Shown: positions 11,671-24,093 of the stretch, in pieces | How the letters are laid out: each line of letters begins with the position of its first letter | Position numbering within the stretch: position 1 is the first letter of the stretch | Source: Symsagittifera roscoffensis | Lineage: Eukaryota; Xenacoelomorpha; Acoela; Convolutidae | Length of the DNA: 64,000 nucleotides | Direction of reading: 5' to 3' | NCBI RefSeq assembly: GCF_963678635.1 | Contig: NW_026971479.1 | Span: 62,001 to 126,000, forward strand | Made by a program: the position numbers and the translations under genes | The notes under the pieces: generated by a model | The model's input: the letters and a program-made list of their open reading frames with translations, nothing else | Database searches by the model: none | What the model was told of the DNA's origin: nothing

Positions 11671-14119
11671 ATACACATGTATATTTTAGGGATATTCACA
11701 TTTCAACACATCCTTTTTCTATTTTTTTCCGAACAAAATACAAATCCATCTCCTCGCACAGGACCTCAGGAGTTACAAGTAACACACTATGATTGTGAAG
11801 ATAACGAACAAAAACAATACACAAACATGCCAAAAATCAAGTAACACAATGCGAATCGGAACCAAAAGCTATCGAAACCACAAATGTAATAACAACATTA
11901 TATTCAAAAGTCCGAGCAACAACACTTACAGGTTATAAGTTTACAGCAACATTTTCCGAAAAGAAAGTACATTGTTCGCAATTTTCTAACGGAAATAAAA
12001 AACGAACGACTTGATCACGAATCCTTCTACCAGAGAAATATAGAAAAACTTTCACATTTAAAACCCGAAGATTGTAAAAACAATTTACTCAGGATAAACT
12101 TAACAAAAAATAAAAATTCAAATAGAAAAATAGTAAACTTTCAAGTTTTTGCCTTCTCTGTACATCAAGCAGAACTTGAGAGATATCAAGGACATATTTA
12201 ATTAGACGAAAGATACCCATAAAATGGCGCACACGGACGACTAACATACGACATTCACGATAAACACTGGATACCACAGATCGGAATAAATTATCCTTCA
12301 AACTGCAAAGCAGATACAAAAAAAAGGATATAAAGAAATAATGTTTTTCGATTGGAAAAAACAACTCGAAAAAATACAACTTACACGAGATTTAAAAGAT
12401 AGCACCATTGTTTATGAAGGAATAAGAGTACCCTGTAAAAATGACAAAGGCTACTCTGACCCCACAGCAAGGACACAAGCAAAAATTGGTTGGTTGCCCG
12501 AAGATACTTGTACAACATTTCAAGTAGCAAAAATACACACTCGAATGATAAAATTTCATGAAAATTTTTTTAATAAACCCATCCCATACGAACAAGTGAA
12601 CCCATCTCACAAAAGAAGTACTGATTTCAGAAACATTCACAATATAGAAAATAAACTGACACGTTTTCAAATCTATCACGAAACAGAATTTGCATGTAAA
12701 TATCAAAATCCGCTTTATAAAACAAAATACTCTAAAATACTTGTCAAAAACGATGAAGGTTTCGACATGACCACTGGAAAATTAAAATTTGACCCCTAAT
12801 CAACACATCACCGATTAACGAAGACACATCATAAGTCCCAGTGAACCTCAAATGCTCATAAGTCCCAGTGAACCTGGTGGAAATCCAAAACAATACGATA
12901 GTAAAAGCACACGTTTACAAGATATATCACTAATGAATAGTACCTATTTTGGCGCAATACATTATGACATCCACTTAGACAGGAAATTAGACTACACGAT
13001 TAGTAGAATTTTTTAATAAATGTCACTCTCTGATTTAGAAACATTTCACCAACTATGCGAATTAGAAAGAACACAGATTTTACAAACACTCGTATTAGCA
13101 GTTCTAAAAATACCCTAGGCAGGATATATTTTATCAGAAAACAGATCAAATTTCCTTGATTACGAAGGAAACATTTTATGGTTTTATACTTGTACCAAGA
13201 AAGTATCACCACTATAAGTTTTTGAAGATAAACTATGTTACAAAAGAATCCCTAAAGTACATTTTATTGATACACTTTCAAGACGAACATATTTTTGGGA
13301 TACCGCAGTCCCACGTGGATCAGAAAACAGCCACAACGTCGTACAATTAAACCCTGACGAAGAAAAGTAATATTTACTAACACCATACCCTACTTTAATG
13401 CAACCATTAAAAACGTTTTCACCGGAAAGTATTCGAGCCATTGCTCGCAATCGCAACATCGATTTACAATCGATAGGAACATATTCCTAATCGGATATAC
13501 AACAACACATTAAAACACAACAATTTCAAGAACTACTAACAAAAATGGACACTCTCAACGACAATCAATAGATCAAAATTTAAGAAAACTTGCAGAAACC
13601 GCAGGATTCTCAGACATTTATATACAAGACTACAGTGGATATTTTAAAGATATCAAAGACTACATATGTTCAAACGGCGAAAAATATAGACCACAAGACA
13701 TTTCACCTATTAACATTTTCAGTTTTGTAACTTTAAAAAACGAAATTCTTGCTTTTCTTGGATGGCCATATTACATTTTAGAAAAATTGACTATCTTATA
13801 CGCTATGTTTAACTTTATTGGATTTTTTTTCTCACTACTAAAAGGAATCTATAACACATGCGCAATACACACACAAGTAAACAGACAAGCAAGCGTAGCA
13901 CGCATTTTATTTACAAGTTTCTTTGGAATTTTTTCAACATCAATAAACAAAATACTCTTAGATCCACAAATCAAAAAATACAATACAAAACTATCCACAA
14001 GACTAAACACATATGACGAAGAACATAGTAAAACAAATACAGCACCTACAGCACCTCAAATACCAAAACTACCTCAAAACCATCCATTATCACTAGTTTT
14101 CGAAATTTTCGAAATCTAG
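11671..14119 (+). pseudogene. Envelope-like membrane protein (first element)
   Basis: The region after pol where env-bearing gypsy elements encode a surface glycoprotein. The middle part (best frame 12341-12799) has spaced cysteines and N-linked-type sites. The last part (about 13571-14119) is open and ends with a strongly hydrophobic stretch (NFIGFFFSLLK and following residues), a second hydrophobic run, and a polar tail, as in a membrane-anchored fusion protein. Several stops and frameshifts separate the parts, and I could not assign it to a named envelope family. A 21-bp direct repeat (CATAAGTCCCAGTGAACCT core, near 12831 and 12855) lies between the ORF parts. Confidence 0.45.
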
Positions 14120-14149
14120 CAATTACAAACCCTCCAAATTTTGGATCAA

Positions 14150-14935
14150 ATACAGTACAAAGTCCCATCCAGCATATAGTAACACAACCTCAACAAAATG
14201 ATGATAGATATGAACAAATTTTTAAACAACCCCATACCATCACTTTTCAATCTCAAAGTAATCATTTTTTAGCCCACGGTGAGCAGACAAATTGGATCCC
14301 TCCATCGCTCAAATTCCCACCCAGCCAACCTCCAAACTCAATTCCCCATTAACCCACGTTTGGTTTTTCCGCCACCCGATTTGCCCCAATTTTTTATATC
14401 ATCAGGCATGAATTCTGAAACTAACTCAGACATCTCAGTTTTTCACACAGTATCACAATACAACAACTCCGATGTAGAAACTCCCGACGAATTCGCAGAT
14501 TCCGAACCATCCCCTTCTACCTATACCCAAACCACCTCTTTAACATTTTCAAAACCCCCCTTTCGACCTTTTCAGCCTCATAACCAATTTACATCCCCCT
14601 CCACTCTTTCTCATATATCCCAAATAACTCCGACCTACTCCCCATTTCATTCCGAACGCTCAAACAATAACTCCCCAGATAACATTGAAACTTCTGAAGA
14701 ACTTGATAATTTTATAACACTACAACAACAGTTACCATACCTCCACACCCTCACTATTCACCAATTATCATCAACAATAACATCATCAAACCCACCAACA
14801 CCTACACCACTTTCAGATTACAGCCCATCACTAGCTCAATCATCCACGTCAACGGAAACATCCACTAGCACTAACCGAGCTTATAGAATTTTTAAACGCA
14901 AGTTTCTAAATCACCCATTTCCATCAAAACCCTGA
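14150..14935 (+). pseudogene. Low-complexity Ser/Pro/Thr ORF
   Basis: An open frame of about 218 codons (14279-14935; the listed start is GTG, so the true start is uncertain) rich in Ser, Thr, Pro, Asn and Gln. Composition resembles the Ser/Thr/Pro-rich ORF at 10561, but I see no clear alignment. It has no recognisable domain, signal peptide or membrane segment. It follows the envelope-like gene and ends in a basic patch. It may be a disordered accessory protein of the element. Confidence 0.35.
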
Positions 14936-15204
14936 ACCGCCCGAGATTATATAAATCATCCAGACCACACCAACAGCGCAAAATATCTCCAAGTAACCCT
15001 ATCCTTATTTCCACAATATACCTTAAACCATTCTGACACTAACCCAGAACCACGTAATTTTTTAGATGAGAATGTTTTAATACCTACACTTCATTGGACC
15101 GCTTATTATATTTTCACTAACCCTCTTTCTTTACCTCTTCATAACACCACAAATGTTATTAAAAGAAACAAAAAAGATTTATATAGACTAACCACGTCAC
15201 TCAC

Positions 15205-15855
15205 ACCCCGACAATTTACATATGTATGATACAAGAAATTACTAAAAACGTTCACAGCACCCCGAGCGAACGATTACTCAATTGAATACTATGATCATAT
15301 TATCTTTAGACCAAATCAAGATCATATTCTAGATGAAGACCGTTTTGCTAACCCACAACTAACATAAAAATTTTTCATCAAAACATCTTACATATTCACA
15401 CTCAACATTTTCGAGAAAAAGCATGATCACACTATTTCAGAAGCACTTGCAGATTTCAAGGCATATGAAACATTTTACAACAAATTCCAACTATTTTCAC
15501 TAAACTTTCATTTTCTTTCACCAAAAGAACATGATTTGCACTGTTCCCACGATATCATGTTGCGAACTAAACAAGCGCACATTTACTCTCATTTTCGTTT
15601 AATACAAACTCATTTTGATTTACATACACCACGACAGATTTCAGTTTAATAATTCTAAATACAACTCACCATATTTTCTTAACTTCAAATATTGTATAAA
15701 AAATACTTACCTTCAAGGCATTCTCCGCAACTACGACACGATCACCCAGATGTATATATTCTGTCCCCTTACCAAGACCTTCAAGGAGGAAGAATCCCGA
15801 CCCTTCATCATCTCGCATGAATCCATTCAATCTATCGAAATACCTATATTATAAT
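15205..15855 (+). pseudogene. ORF of unknown function, 3' part of the element
   Basis: An open frame from about 15235 with one stop near 15366, continuing to about 15648, then a frameshift into 15650-15854. The visible protein is mixed alpha/beta-like, rich in Phe, His and Lys, and unlike the low-complexity ORF before it. No family recognised. An open frame this long in AT-rich DNA suggests it was once coding. Confidence 0.35.
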
Positions 15856-15900
15856 TCATTCATAACACTAAATACAACCATAAATAAACAATATAATACA

Positions 15901-16195
15901 GAACACACCTCATGAATTTGCAGTAGGCACCGAAGAACTAAACACCATAAAAGCACTTCAATTGCTTTGGCCACTGCTGCAAACTAAAAATGCCATTAAC
16001 ATACTAGCCAAATTACTAACAACGTCAGATCTTATTCTCTTTTTTTTATACATGGTTTCTTCCCAGATAATTTGTACAAAAGTATTACAACTAACTAATT
16101 CAAATTTTTACTAGCCATTTTATTTGGATGTTTAGTTCAATCTTTTAGTTTTCACACCATAATCACCTGCAAGAAGAAAGAAAAAACCAAATAAA
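15901..16195 (+). pseudogene. Small membrane-anchored ORF at the 3' end
   Basis: An open frame of about 66 codons containing a hydrophobic segment (LILFFLYMVSS), then, after a one-base frame change near 16113, a second hydrophobic segment (LAILFGCLVQS) and a short basic tail with three lysines before the stop near 16193. A membrane anchor followed by a short Lys-rich tail is typical of a viral-type glycoprotein end. It may be the true envelope C-terminus, or belong to a second membrane protein. Family not recognised. Confidence 0.35.
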
Positions 16196-16199
16196 ACAA

Positions 16200-18130
16200 C
16201 AAACTCTTGAATTTATAATCAATTTTTTAAACCTTCAGCACTAAATAAAGCAGTAAATTTATAACCAAAGCTTTAATTTAATCTATAAATTATTTCCCCA
16301 AAGTATTAAAATCAAATACGATGAAACTTTATAATTTTAAATTTCCCAAAAACCAGTAAAGTTCAATTTCCATGCAGTAAATTTTATAAAAGAAGTAAGC
16401 AGTACTAACTTTTTCTATCTTTTCATTTACTCGCACAAGAATTCTATCCAAAATTGCACAGGTCGCCCACGAAGAATTGTTTAAATGAATGATTTCAAGT
16501 TTTAAGGTTTCACTAACAACAACTCAGACAAGCGATAACAAGTTTCCAACTTTTCTTCAACCCGGTTGGAAAGGAATTATAAAATAACCTAAACTAACCA
16601 ACGCAATTTTCTTAACACCATAAAAAATAAACTAACTGCATGACTAAGAAAAGAAAACCTACGGTACCCAAACTGGAATCAACCAGCTTAAAACTGGATA
16701 ATTAAATCTTTTGAAGACTATTACCAAGTCTAAAAAAGAAATAATAAAACACCAAAAAGTCTCAAGAAAAACCCAAACCAAAAACATTTTGATTTTTAAA
16801 AAAAAGAAGACAACCATAGTAACATCAGAAAAACGAAAAAAAAAACACAACATAAAATGTTAACACAAAGCAGGACCTCTCGGAGAAACAGCATGATATC
16901 ATACTCCCACTCCTGGCCTAACCCACCAGAGAGGATGTCCTGAGCATACTCTATAGCGGGCCTAACCCACCGTGCTACACAACCACTTTGTGACCACACT
17001 CTATTTTTAACAAGAGTTACTCAAGGGTGAGTAACTCTTCAAAACAACTGAACTAAAACTAAAACGCTTTTGCGAAAACAACTAATTAAGATCATAACTA
17101 AAAAACTATATTAACCAAACTTTATAAAATGTAAACCATAATATGCAGTGTATAGATCCAGTTTGGTACACGACTACAAAGAGGAACATCCAAAGACTAG
17201 ATGACCCCATCACACTCGACCTACATAATGGCTAAACACAGTCAACATGCCGCTCACAATCCACGACTAAAATGATTTAGAGTACGACTTGACTTCGCAG
17301 AAAAGGTCATCATTGAATCAGACCAATGACCACCTCGATGCTCAAGTATATATACAGATCCGAAGTACAAGGCATTCCCTCCAAACACAATCTTCACGCC
17401 ATTCCCAGACAAAGATGATACTCAATCAGTTCTCCACGAAGGCAGATCAAGCAGTCATAGCAGACCATTTGGAAATCAGATTGATTTCGTTGGGGATCAC
17501 AGTCTTTGGCGAAAGACAATCTAACAACTTGATATCCATGAATACAGCATCATTGAACGTTCTTCTTCAAGAGGAACTCTGTCGACAATTCTAGCTTTCT
17601 GGAGACTTCTTCTCCAAGGAACAAGCATAAGAAAATGATATTCGCCAAATAACAACGATTGTCATCCATCCTTCAATTACAGAAAGAAATATAAAACTAA
17701 AAACTCTGTAAACCCCGGACGGGTGGGACCTGATCTAAACTATCTTATATTATTGGTTATAAATAAGATATTTTACCACTATAAAATATTTATATTAACC
17801 AATCATGATCAATCTAACTAACAACCCAATATTTGTAAGTGCTGAAGTTAATTTTAATTTCAGCTCCAGATAGATTTGAATTTAACTTAGAAACTAGTTA
17901 CCTCTCCAAGAGTACTTAAGCAATCGCAATGAGCCAGTATACTCTAGATCTATTGAGCCTAGCAGAGACTAGTTAAACACACTGAACTAGTAGATTTAAG
18001 AGTAAGATTAGGATCGGTATTAGACTAAGGAGTTGAACCAATCTATCCGGCCGAAAAAAAGATAGCGTGACGAGCAGACAGTGTACCCTATCCGAAATTA
18101 CTCTATGAGCCAAGCACAAAGCTTAACTCA
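16200..18130. other. Unassigned AT-rich region
   Basis: No gene recognised. It should contain the 3' LTR of the first element if one survives, but I could not match it to 4.2-4.7 kb. It includes a perfect hairpin at 17012-17039 and two copies of GGCCTAACCCACC (near 16916 and 16958). Open frames such as 17289-17594 have non-ATG starts and no domain. Confidence 0.5.
17012..17039. other. Perfect 11-bp inverted repeat
   Basis: AAGAGTTACTC and its exact reverse complement GAGTAACTCTT are separated by 6 bases (AAGGGT). It could be a transcript hairpin or the remnant of an LTR or terminator structure. No U-tract follows, and in a eukaryote it is not a rho-independent terminator. Confidence 0.6.
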
Positions 18131-21100
18131 ATTCCTAATATCTTAATGTCCTAATATCCTAAATCCTAATATCCCAATATCCTAATAGCCTTATATCCTA
18201 ATATCCTAATATCCTAATATCCTAATATTCTAATATCCTAATAGCTTAATAACTTAATTTCCTAATCTCCTAATATCCAGTATATCTTATTATCCTAATA
18301 TCCTAATATCTTAGTATCCTAATATCCTAATATCCTAATATCCTAATATCCTAATATCCTTATATCCTTATATCCTAATATCCTAATATCCTAATATCCT
18401 AATATCCTAATATCCTAATATCCTAATATCCTAATATCCTACTTATCCTAATATCCTAATATCCTAATATCCTAATATCCTAATATCCTAATATCCTAAA
18501 ATCTTAATATCCTAATATCCTAATATCCTAATATCCTAATAATTTAATATCTTAATATCTTAATATCTTAATATCTTAATATCTTAAAATCTTAAAATCT
18601 TAAAACCTTAAAATCTCAATATCTTAATATCTTAATATCTTTAAATCTCAATATCTTAAAATCTCAATATCTCAATATAATAATATCTTAATATTTTAAT
18701 ATCTTAAAATCTCAAAATCTCAATATCTTAATATCTTAATGTCTTAAAATCTTAAAATCTTAATATTATAATATCTTAATATCTTAATATCTTAATATTT
18801 TAATATCTTGAATCTTAATATCTTAAGATCTTAATATCTCAATATCTTAATATCTTAATATCTTAAAATCTCAATATCTTAAAATATCAATATCTCAATA
18901 TCTTAATATCTTAATATATTAAATCTTATTATATTAATACCTTAATATCTTAATATCCTAATACCTTAAAATCTTAATACGCTTATATCTTAATATCTTA
19001 ATATCTTAATATCCTAAAATCTCAATATCCTAATATCTTAAAATTTCAATATATTGAAATCTCAATATCTCAATATCTTAATATCTTAATATCTTAATAT
19101 CTTATTATCTTAATATCCTAATACCTTAATCAATATCTCAATTTATTAATAACTTAATATCTTAATAACTTAAAATCTCAAAATCTCATTGTCTTAATAT
19201 CTTAATGTCATAATATCTTAATATCTTAATATCTCAATATCTTAAAATCTTAAAATCTTAAAACCTTAAAATCTCAATATCTTAATATCTTAATATCTTT
19301 AAATCTCAATATCTTAAAATCTCAATATCTCAATATAATAATATCTTAATATTTTAATATCTTAAAATCTCAAAATCTCAATATCTTAATATCTTAATGT
19401 CTTAAAATCTTAATATTATAATATCTTAATATCTTAATATCTTAATATTTTAATATCTTGAATCTTAATATCTTAAGATCTTAATATCTCAATATCTTAA
19501 TATCTTAATATCTTAAAATCTCAATATCTTAAAATATCAATATCTCAATATCTTAATATCTTAATATATTATATCTTATTATATTAATACCTTAATATCC
19601 TAATATCCTAATACCTTAAAATCTTAATACGCTTATATCTTAATATCTTAATATCTTAATATCCTAAAATCTCAATATCCTAATATCTTAAAATTTCAAT
19701 ATATTGAAATCTCAATATCTCAATATCTTAATATCTTAATATCTTAATATCTTATTATCTTAATATCCTAATACCTTAATCAATATCTCAATTTATTAAT
19801 AACTTAATATCTTAATAACTTAAAATCTCAAAATCTCATTGTCTTAATATCTTAATGTCTTAAAATCTTAAAATCTTATTATCATAATATCTTAATATCT
19901 TAATATCCCAATACCTTAAAGTCCTAATACCCTAATACCTTAATATCTTAATACCTTAATATCCTAAAATCTCAATATCCTAATATCTTAAAATCTCAAT
20001 ATATTGAAATCTCAGTTTCTCAATATCTTAATATCTTAAAATCTTAAAATCTCAATATCTTAAAATATCAATATCTCAATATTTTAATATCTTAATATAT
20101 TAAATCTTAATATCCTGATATCTTAATTTCCTAATATTTTAATCAATATCTCAATATATTAATATCTTAATATCTTAATAACTTAAAAATTCAAAATCTC
20201 AATATCTTAATATCTTAATGTCTTAAAATCTTAAAAGTTTAATATCATAATATCTTAATACATTAATATCTTAATATCCTAATACGTTAAAATCTTAATA
20301 CCCTAATAATTTAATATCTTAATATCTTAATATCCCAAAATCTCAATATCCTAATATCTGAAAATCTCAAAATATTGAAATCTCAATATCTCAATATCTT
20401 AATATCTTAATATCTTAATATCTTAATATCTTAATATCTTAAATTCTTAATATTCTAATATTTTAATATCTTAAAATCTTAGCATCCTAAAATTGCAATA
20501 TCCTAATATCTTAAAATCTCAATATATTGAAATCTCAATATCTCAAAATCTTAATTTCTGAATATCTGAATATCTTAATATCTGAATATCTCAATATCTG
20601 AATATCTCAATATCTTAATATCCTAATATCTTAATATCCTAATATCTTAATATCCTAATACCTTAATACCTTAATACCTTAATACCTTAATACCTTAATA
20701 TCTTAACATCTTAACATCTTAACATCTTAACATCTTAACATCTTAACATCTTAACATCTTAACATCTTAACATCTTAACATCTTAACATCTTAACATCTT
20801 AACATCTTAACATCTTAACATCTTAACATCTTAACATCTTAACATCTTAACATCTTAACATCTTAACATCTTAACATCTTAACATCTTAACATCTTAACA
20901 TCTTAACATCTTAACATCTTAACATCTTAACATCTTAACATCTTAACATCTTAACATCTTAACATCTTAACATCTTAACATCTTAACATCTTAACATCTT
21001 AACATCTTAACATCTTAACATCTTAACATCTTAACATCTTAACATCTTAACATCTTAACATCTTGATATCTTGATATCTTGATATCTTGACATCTTGACA

Positions 21101-21890
21101 TCTTGACATCTTGATATCTTGATATCTTGATATCTTGATATCTTGATATCTTGATATCTTGATATCTTAATTTCCTAATTTCCTAATTTCCTAATTGCCT
21201 AATTCCTAATTTCCTAATTTCCTAATTTCCTAATTTCCTAATTTTCTAATTTTCTAATATTTTAATATTTTAATATCCTAATATCCTAATATCCTAGTAT
21301 CCTAATATCCTAATATCATCCTAATATCCTAATATCATCCTAATATCCTAATATCATCCTAATATACTAATATCATCCTAATATCCTAATATCATCCTAA
21401 TATCCTAATATCATCCTAATATCCTAATATCATCCTAATATCCTAATATCATCTTTATATCCTAATATCATCTTTATATCCTTATATCCTAATATCCTAA
21501 TATCCTAATATCCTAATATCCTAATATCCTAATATCCTAACATCCTAATACCCTTATACCTAATATCCTAATATCCTAATATCCATCATCCTAATATCTT
21601 ACCTTATACCTAATATCCTAATATCCGAGTATCCGAATATCCGAATATCCGTTAATCCGAATATCCGAATATCCGAATATCCGAATATCCGAATATCCGA
21701 ATATCCGAATATCCGAATATCCTAATATCCTAATATCCTAATATCTTAATATTTTAATATCTTAATATCTTAATATCTTAATATCTTAATATCTTAATAT
21801 CTTAATCTTAATCTTAATCTTTATATCTTAATCTTAATCTTAATCTTAATCTTAACCTTAACATTAACCTTAACATTAACCTTGATTTTA
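18131..21890 (+). repeat. 8-bp minisatellite array with block-sorted variants
   Basis: About 3.76 kb of units related to ATATCTTA. Variants are sorted: ATATCCTA (18.13-18.54 kb), a mixture of ATATCTTA, AAATCTCA and related units (18.54-20.64), TACCTTAA (20.66-20.70), TCTTAACA (20.70-21.06), ATATCTTG (21.06-21.17), TTTCCTAA (21.17-21.24), ATATCATCCTA compound units (21.31-21.48), ATATCCGA (21.63-21.72) and finally a 6-bp CTTAAT/CTTAAC unit (21.80-21.89). The mixed part contains a higher-order duplication of about 650-658 bp (for example TAAAACCTTA at 18601 and 19259; GCTTATATCT at 18981 and 19631). Guanine is almost absent from the plus strand over most of the array. Confidence 0.95.
20701..21060 (+). 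repeat. 45 perfect tandem TCTTAACA units
   Basis: 360 bp that are exactly 45 copies of one 8-bp unit without a single substitution, inside an otherwise degenerate array. This is the most recent expansion in the satellite. Confidence 0.96.
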
Positions 21891-22919
21891 ACACTAACAT
21901 TAATATCAACCTTGAGATTATCATACACAAAATTTAACAATATCATACATTGAAAACCTGATTCAGATAAAGAGACATTTGAAAAAAATCTTACCAGCTT
22001 GTTACAGTGAGCACTTAAAACTTTCACATAGGTTCTATGATTTGAATAGTCTACGGTAAGTTTATAAGTGCAGTTATACAGAAAAAGATAAATTCCAAGA
22101 TATAGCTACGAATTTCAATGTTCCAGAGGCCTTCAATTTTGTTGAGAAATCGAAAAAGTGTTGTGGTTTTTCTTTCAACTTTTGTAAAGCAAAACATTAA
22201 GGTTTGGACAAGCAATTGACTCAACCAAAGCCAAGTTTAAGGCTACTACCCCGAAAAACACCTGAAAACAATTTTTTATGTTAGAATTGACTATCTGTTA
22301 CATAGTTATATTACCTTTTTCTCCAGTTGATAAGGCGATCGGAAACCTCTGAATAGGATTCGTGGATTTATTAAAAGTACTATTCACACATCTAGCTGAA
22401 AATGACTTAGTTTTCTTCGATTTTGAAATCTGTTTTACCAAAAAAAATATTTTTTGCCTGTGAAAATTGCCTTGTTTGAACTTGCAGTTACTAATTGGGT
22501 ATACTTGTTACGCATTTTTTTATTAAAACACACGTGTCTTTTTTGGAAAAACCAGTGCACAGTTTGAAATACTAGTCTAGTCCCTGAAAAAATGGTGCAG
22601 CATTCCAAAAAATAAGGCAAAAATTGAACTATGCCCTAAATTTTCAAACAAGGAATTTAAACACTGGAGCAATATCTTGTTTAGAACAAGTACAAGTAAT
22701 TAAAGCATATTAGCCAAAAACTCACGAAAAATTTTTTTTTAACGAAAATTAGTGCTTCTTTCAAATTTTTCATATATGCTTCCTGGCAGTAAAGCAACAG
22801 AAAATAAAGCATTTCTGAATTTTTTTACCGCTTGATACTGTGTGTCTCGTTTTTGTTCACAATAGTTCACGATACATTGTTTAGATGTTGCTTATCTACT
22901 ACAGAACGAACTATAAGAA
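21891..22919. other. Unassigned AT-rich region
   Basis: About 1 kb between two tandem arrays. There are several homopolymer A/T runs. The minus frame at 22435-22620 has no recognisable domain. I see no gene, repeat or mobile element here. Confidence 0.5.
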
Positions 22920-22924
22920 TTGCT

Positions 22925-23893
22925 AACTAAAGATGCAACAAAACCTGATTCATACTGGAATCACTTGTTCTCATTTTGGAACAAATTACCCCTGTTAATA
23001 TCAGCACTCTTGCAATTATCAACAACACCATCATCATCGTCAACGCATCACCCTGAACAGCATCCTTTCCATGCATTAAACCGCATCCATCATCATCATC
23101 ACACCATCATCATCACCATTACCATCAACATCGCTATCACTCTCACCATCATGGTCGCTATCACGATCACCACCATTATCGCTATCACCATCACTATGAT
23201 TATCGCCATCATCATCCCCATCATTGTCGCCATCACCATCACCATCAAACGTCATTAATGCTATAACCATCATCATCATCCTCGGCATCACCATCATCAA
23301 CAACATCATCAACATCGTCATCAACATCATCATCAACATCATCATCAACATCATCATTAACATCATCATTAACATCATCATTAACATCATCATTAACATC
23401 ATCATTAACATCATCATCAACATCATCATTGACATCATCATCAACATCATCATCAGCATATTCATCAAGATCCTCATCAACATCATCATCAACATCATCA
23501 TCAACATCATCATCAAGATCATCATCAACAACATCAACACTATCATCATCACTATCATCATTATCAACATCATCATCAACATCATCAACAACATCATCAA
23601 CAACATCATCATCAACATCATCATCAACTACATCATCAACATCATCATCAACATCATCATCAACATCATCATCAACATCATCATCAACATCATCATCAAC
23701 ATCATCATCAACATCATCATCAACATCATCATCAACATCATCATCATCAACATCATCATCACATCATCATTAACATCATCATCAACCTCATCATCAACCT
23801 CATCATCAACCTCATCATCAACATCATCATCAACATCATCATCAACATCATCATCAACATCATCATCAACATCATCATCAACATCATCATCAA
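22925..23893 (+). repeat. CATCAC / CATCATCAAC microsatellite
   Basis: A CATCACCAT-like stretch (about 23070-23270) changes into a 12-bp unit AACATCATCATC that becomes nearly perfect towards 23893, where a gap begins. Encoded Ile/Asn, Ser/Thr and Met/Leu open frames are repeat artefacts. As in the other arrays, the plus strand is G-poor. Confidence 0.92.
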
Positions 23894-24093
23894 NNNNNNN
23901 NNNNNNNNNNNNNNNNNNNNNNNNNNNNNNNNNNNNNNNNNNNNNNNNNNNNNNNNNNNNNNNNNNNNNNNNNNNNNNNNNNNNNNNNNNNNNNNNNNNN
24001 NNNNNNNNNNNNNNNNNNNNNNNNNNNNNNNNNNNNNNNNNNNNNNNNNNNNNNNNNNNNNNNNNNNNNNNNNNNNNNNNNNNNNNNNNNNNN
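23894..24093. other. Assembly gap (200 N)
   Basis: Exactly 200 N, a placeholder. The gap separates the CATCATCAA array from the 3' end of the left giant-element copy, so whether the array is inside or outside the element cannot be seen. Confidence 0.98.

Larger units (their letters stand above)
4190..16200 (+). mobile_element. Decayed Ty3/gypsy element with envelope-like gene
   Basis: A plus-strand retroelement of about 12 kb. The order is leader, Gag remnant with zinc knuckle, protease (DSG), RT (YLDD), RNase H, integrase (DD35E plus GPY module), a Ser/Thr/Pro-rich ORF, an envelope-like membrane protein and further ORFs. The plus strand is strikingly A-rich and G-poor, as in many retroviral genomes. 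Many stop codons and frameshifts show it is dead. I could not identify a matching pair of LTRs, so both ends are approximate; LTRs may have diverged or lie partly in the flanking repeats. Order and envelope resemble the env-bearing gypsy elements of invertebrates. Confidence 0.82.

Noticed and set aside
18131-21890. Telomeric array
   Set aside because: Units contain CCTAA in part, but unit length, variant mixture and internal position do not fit a functional telomere. Kept only as a speculation under findings.
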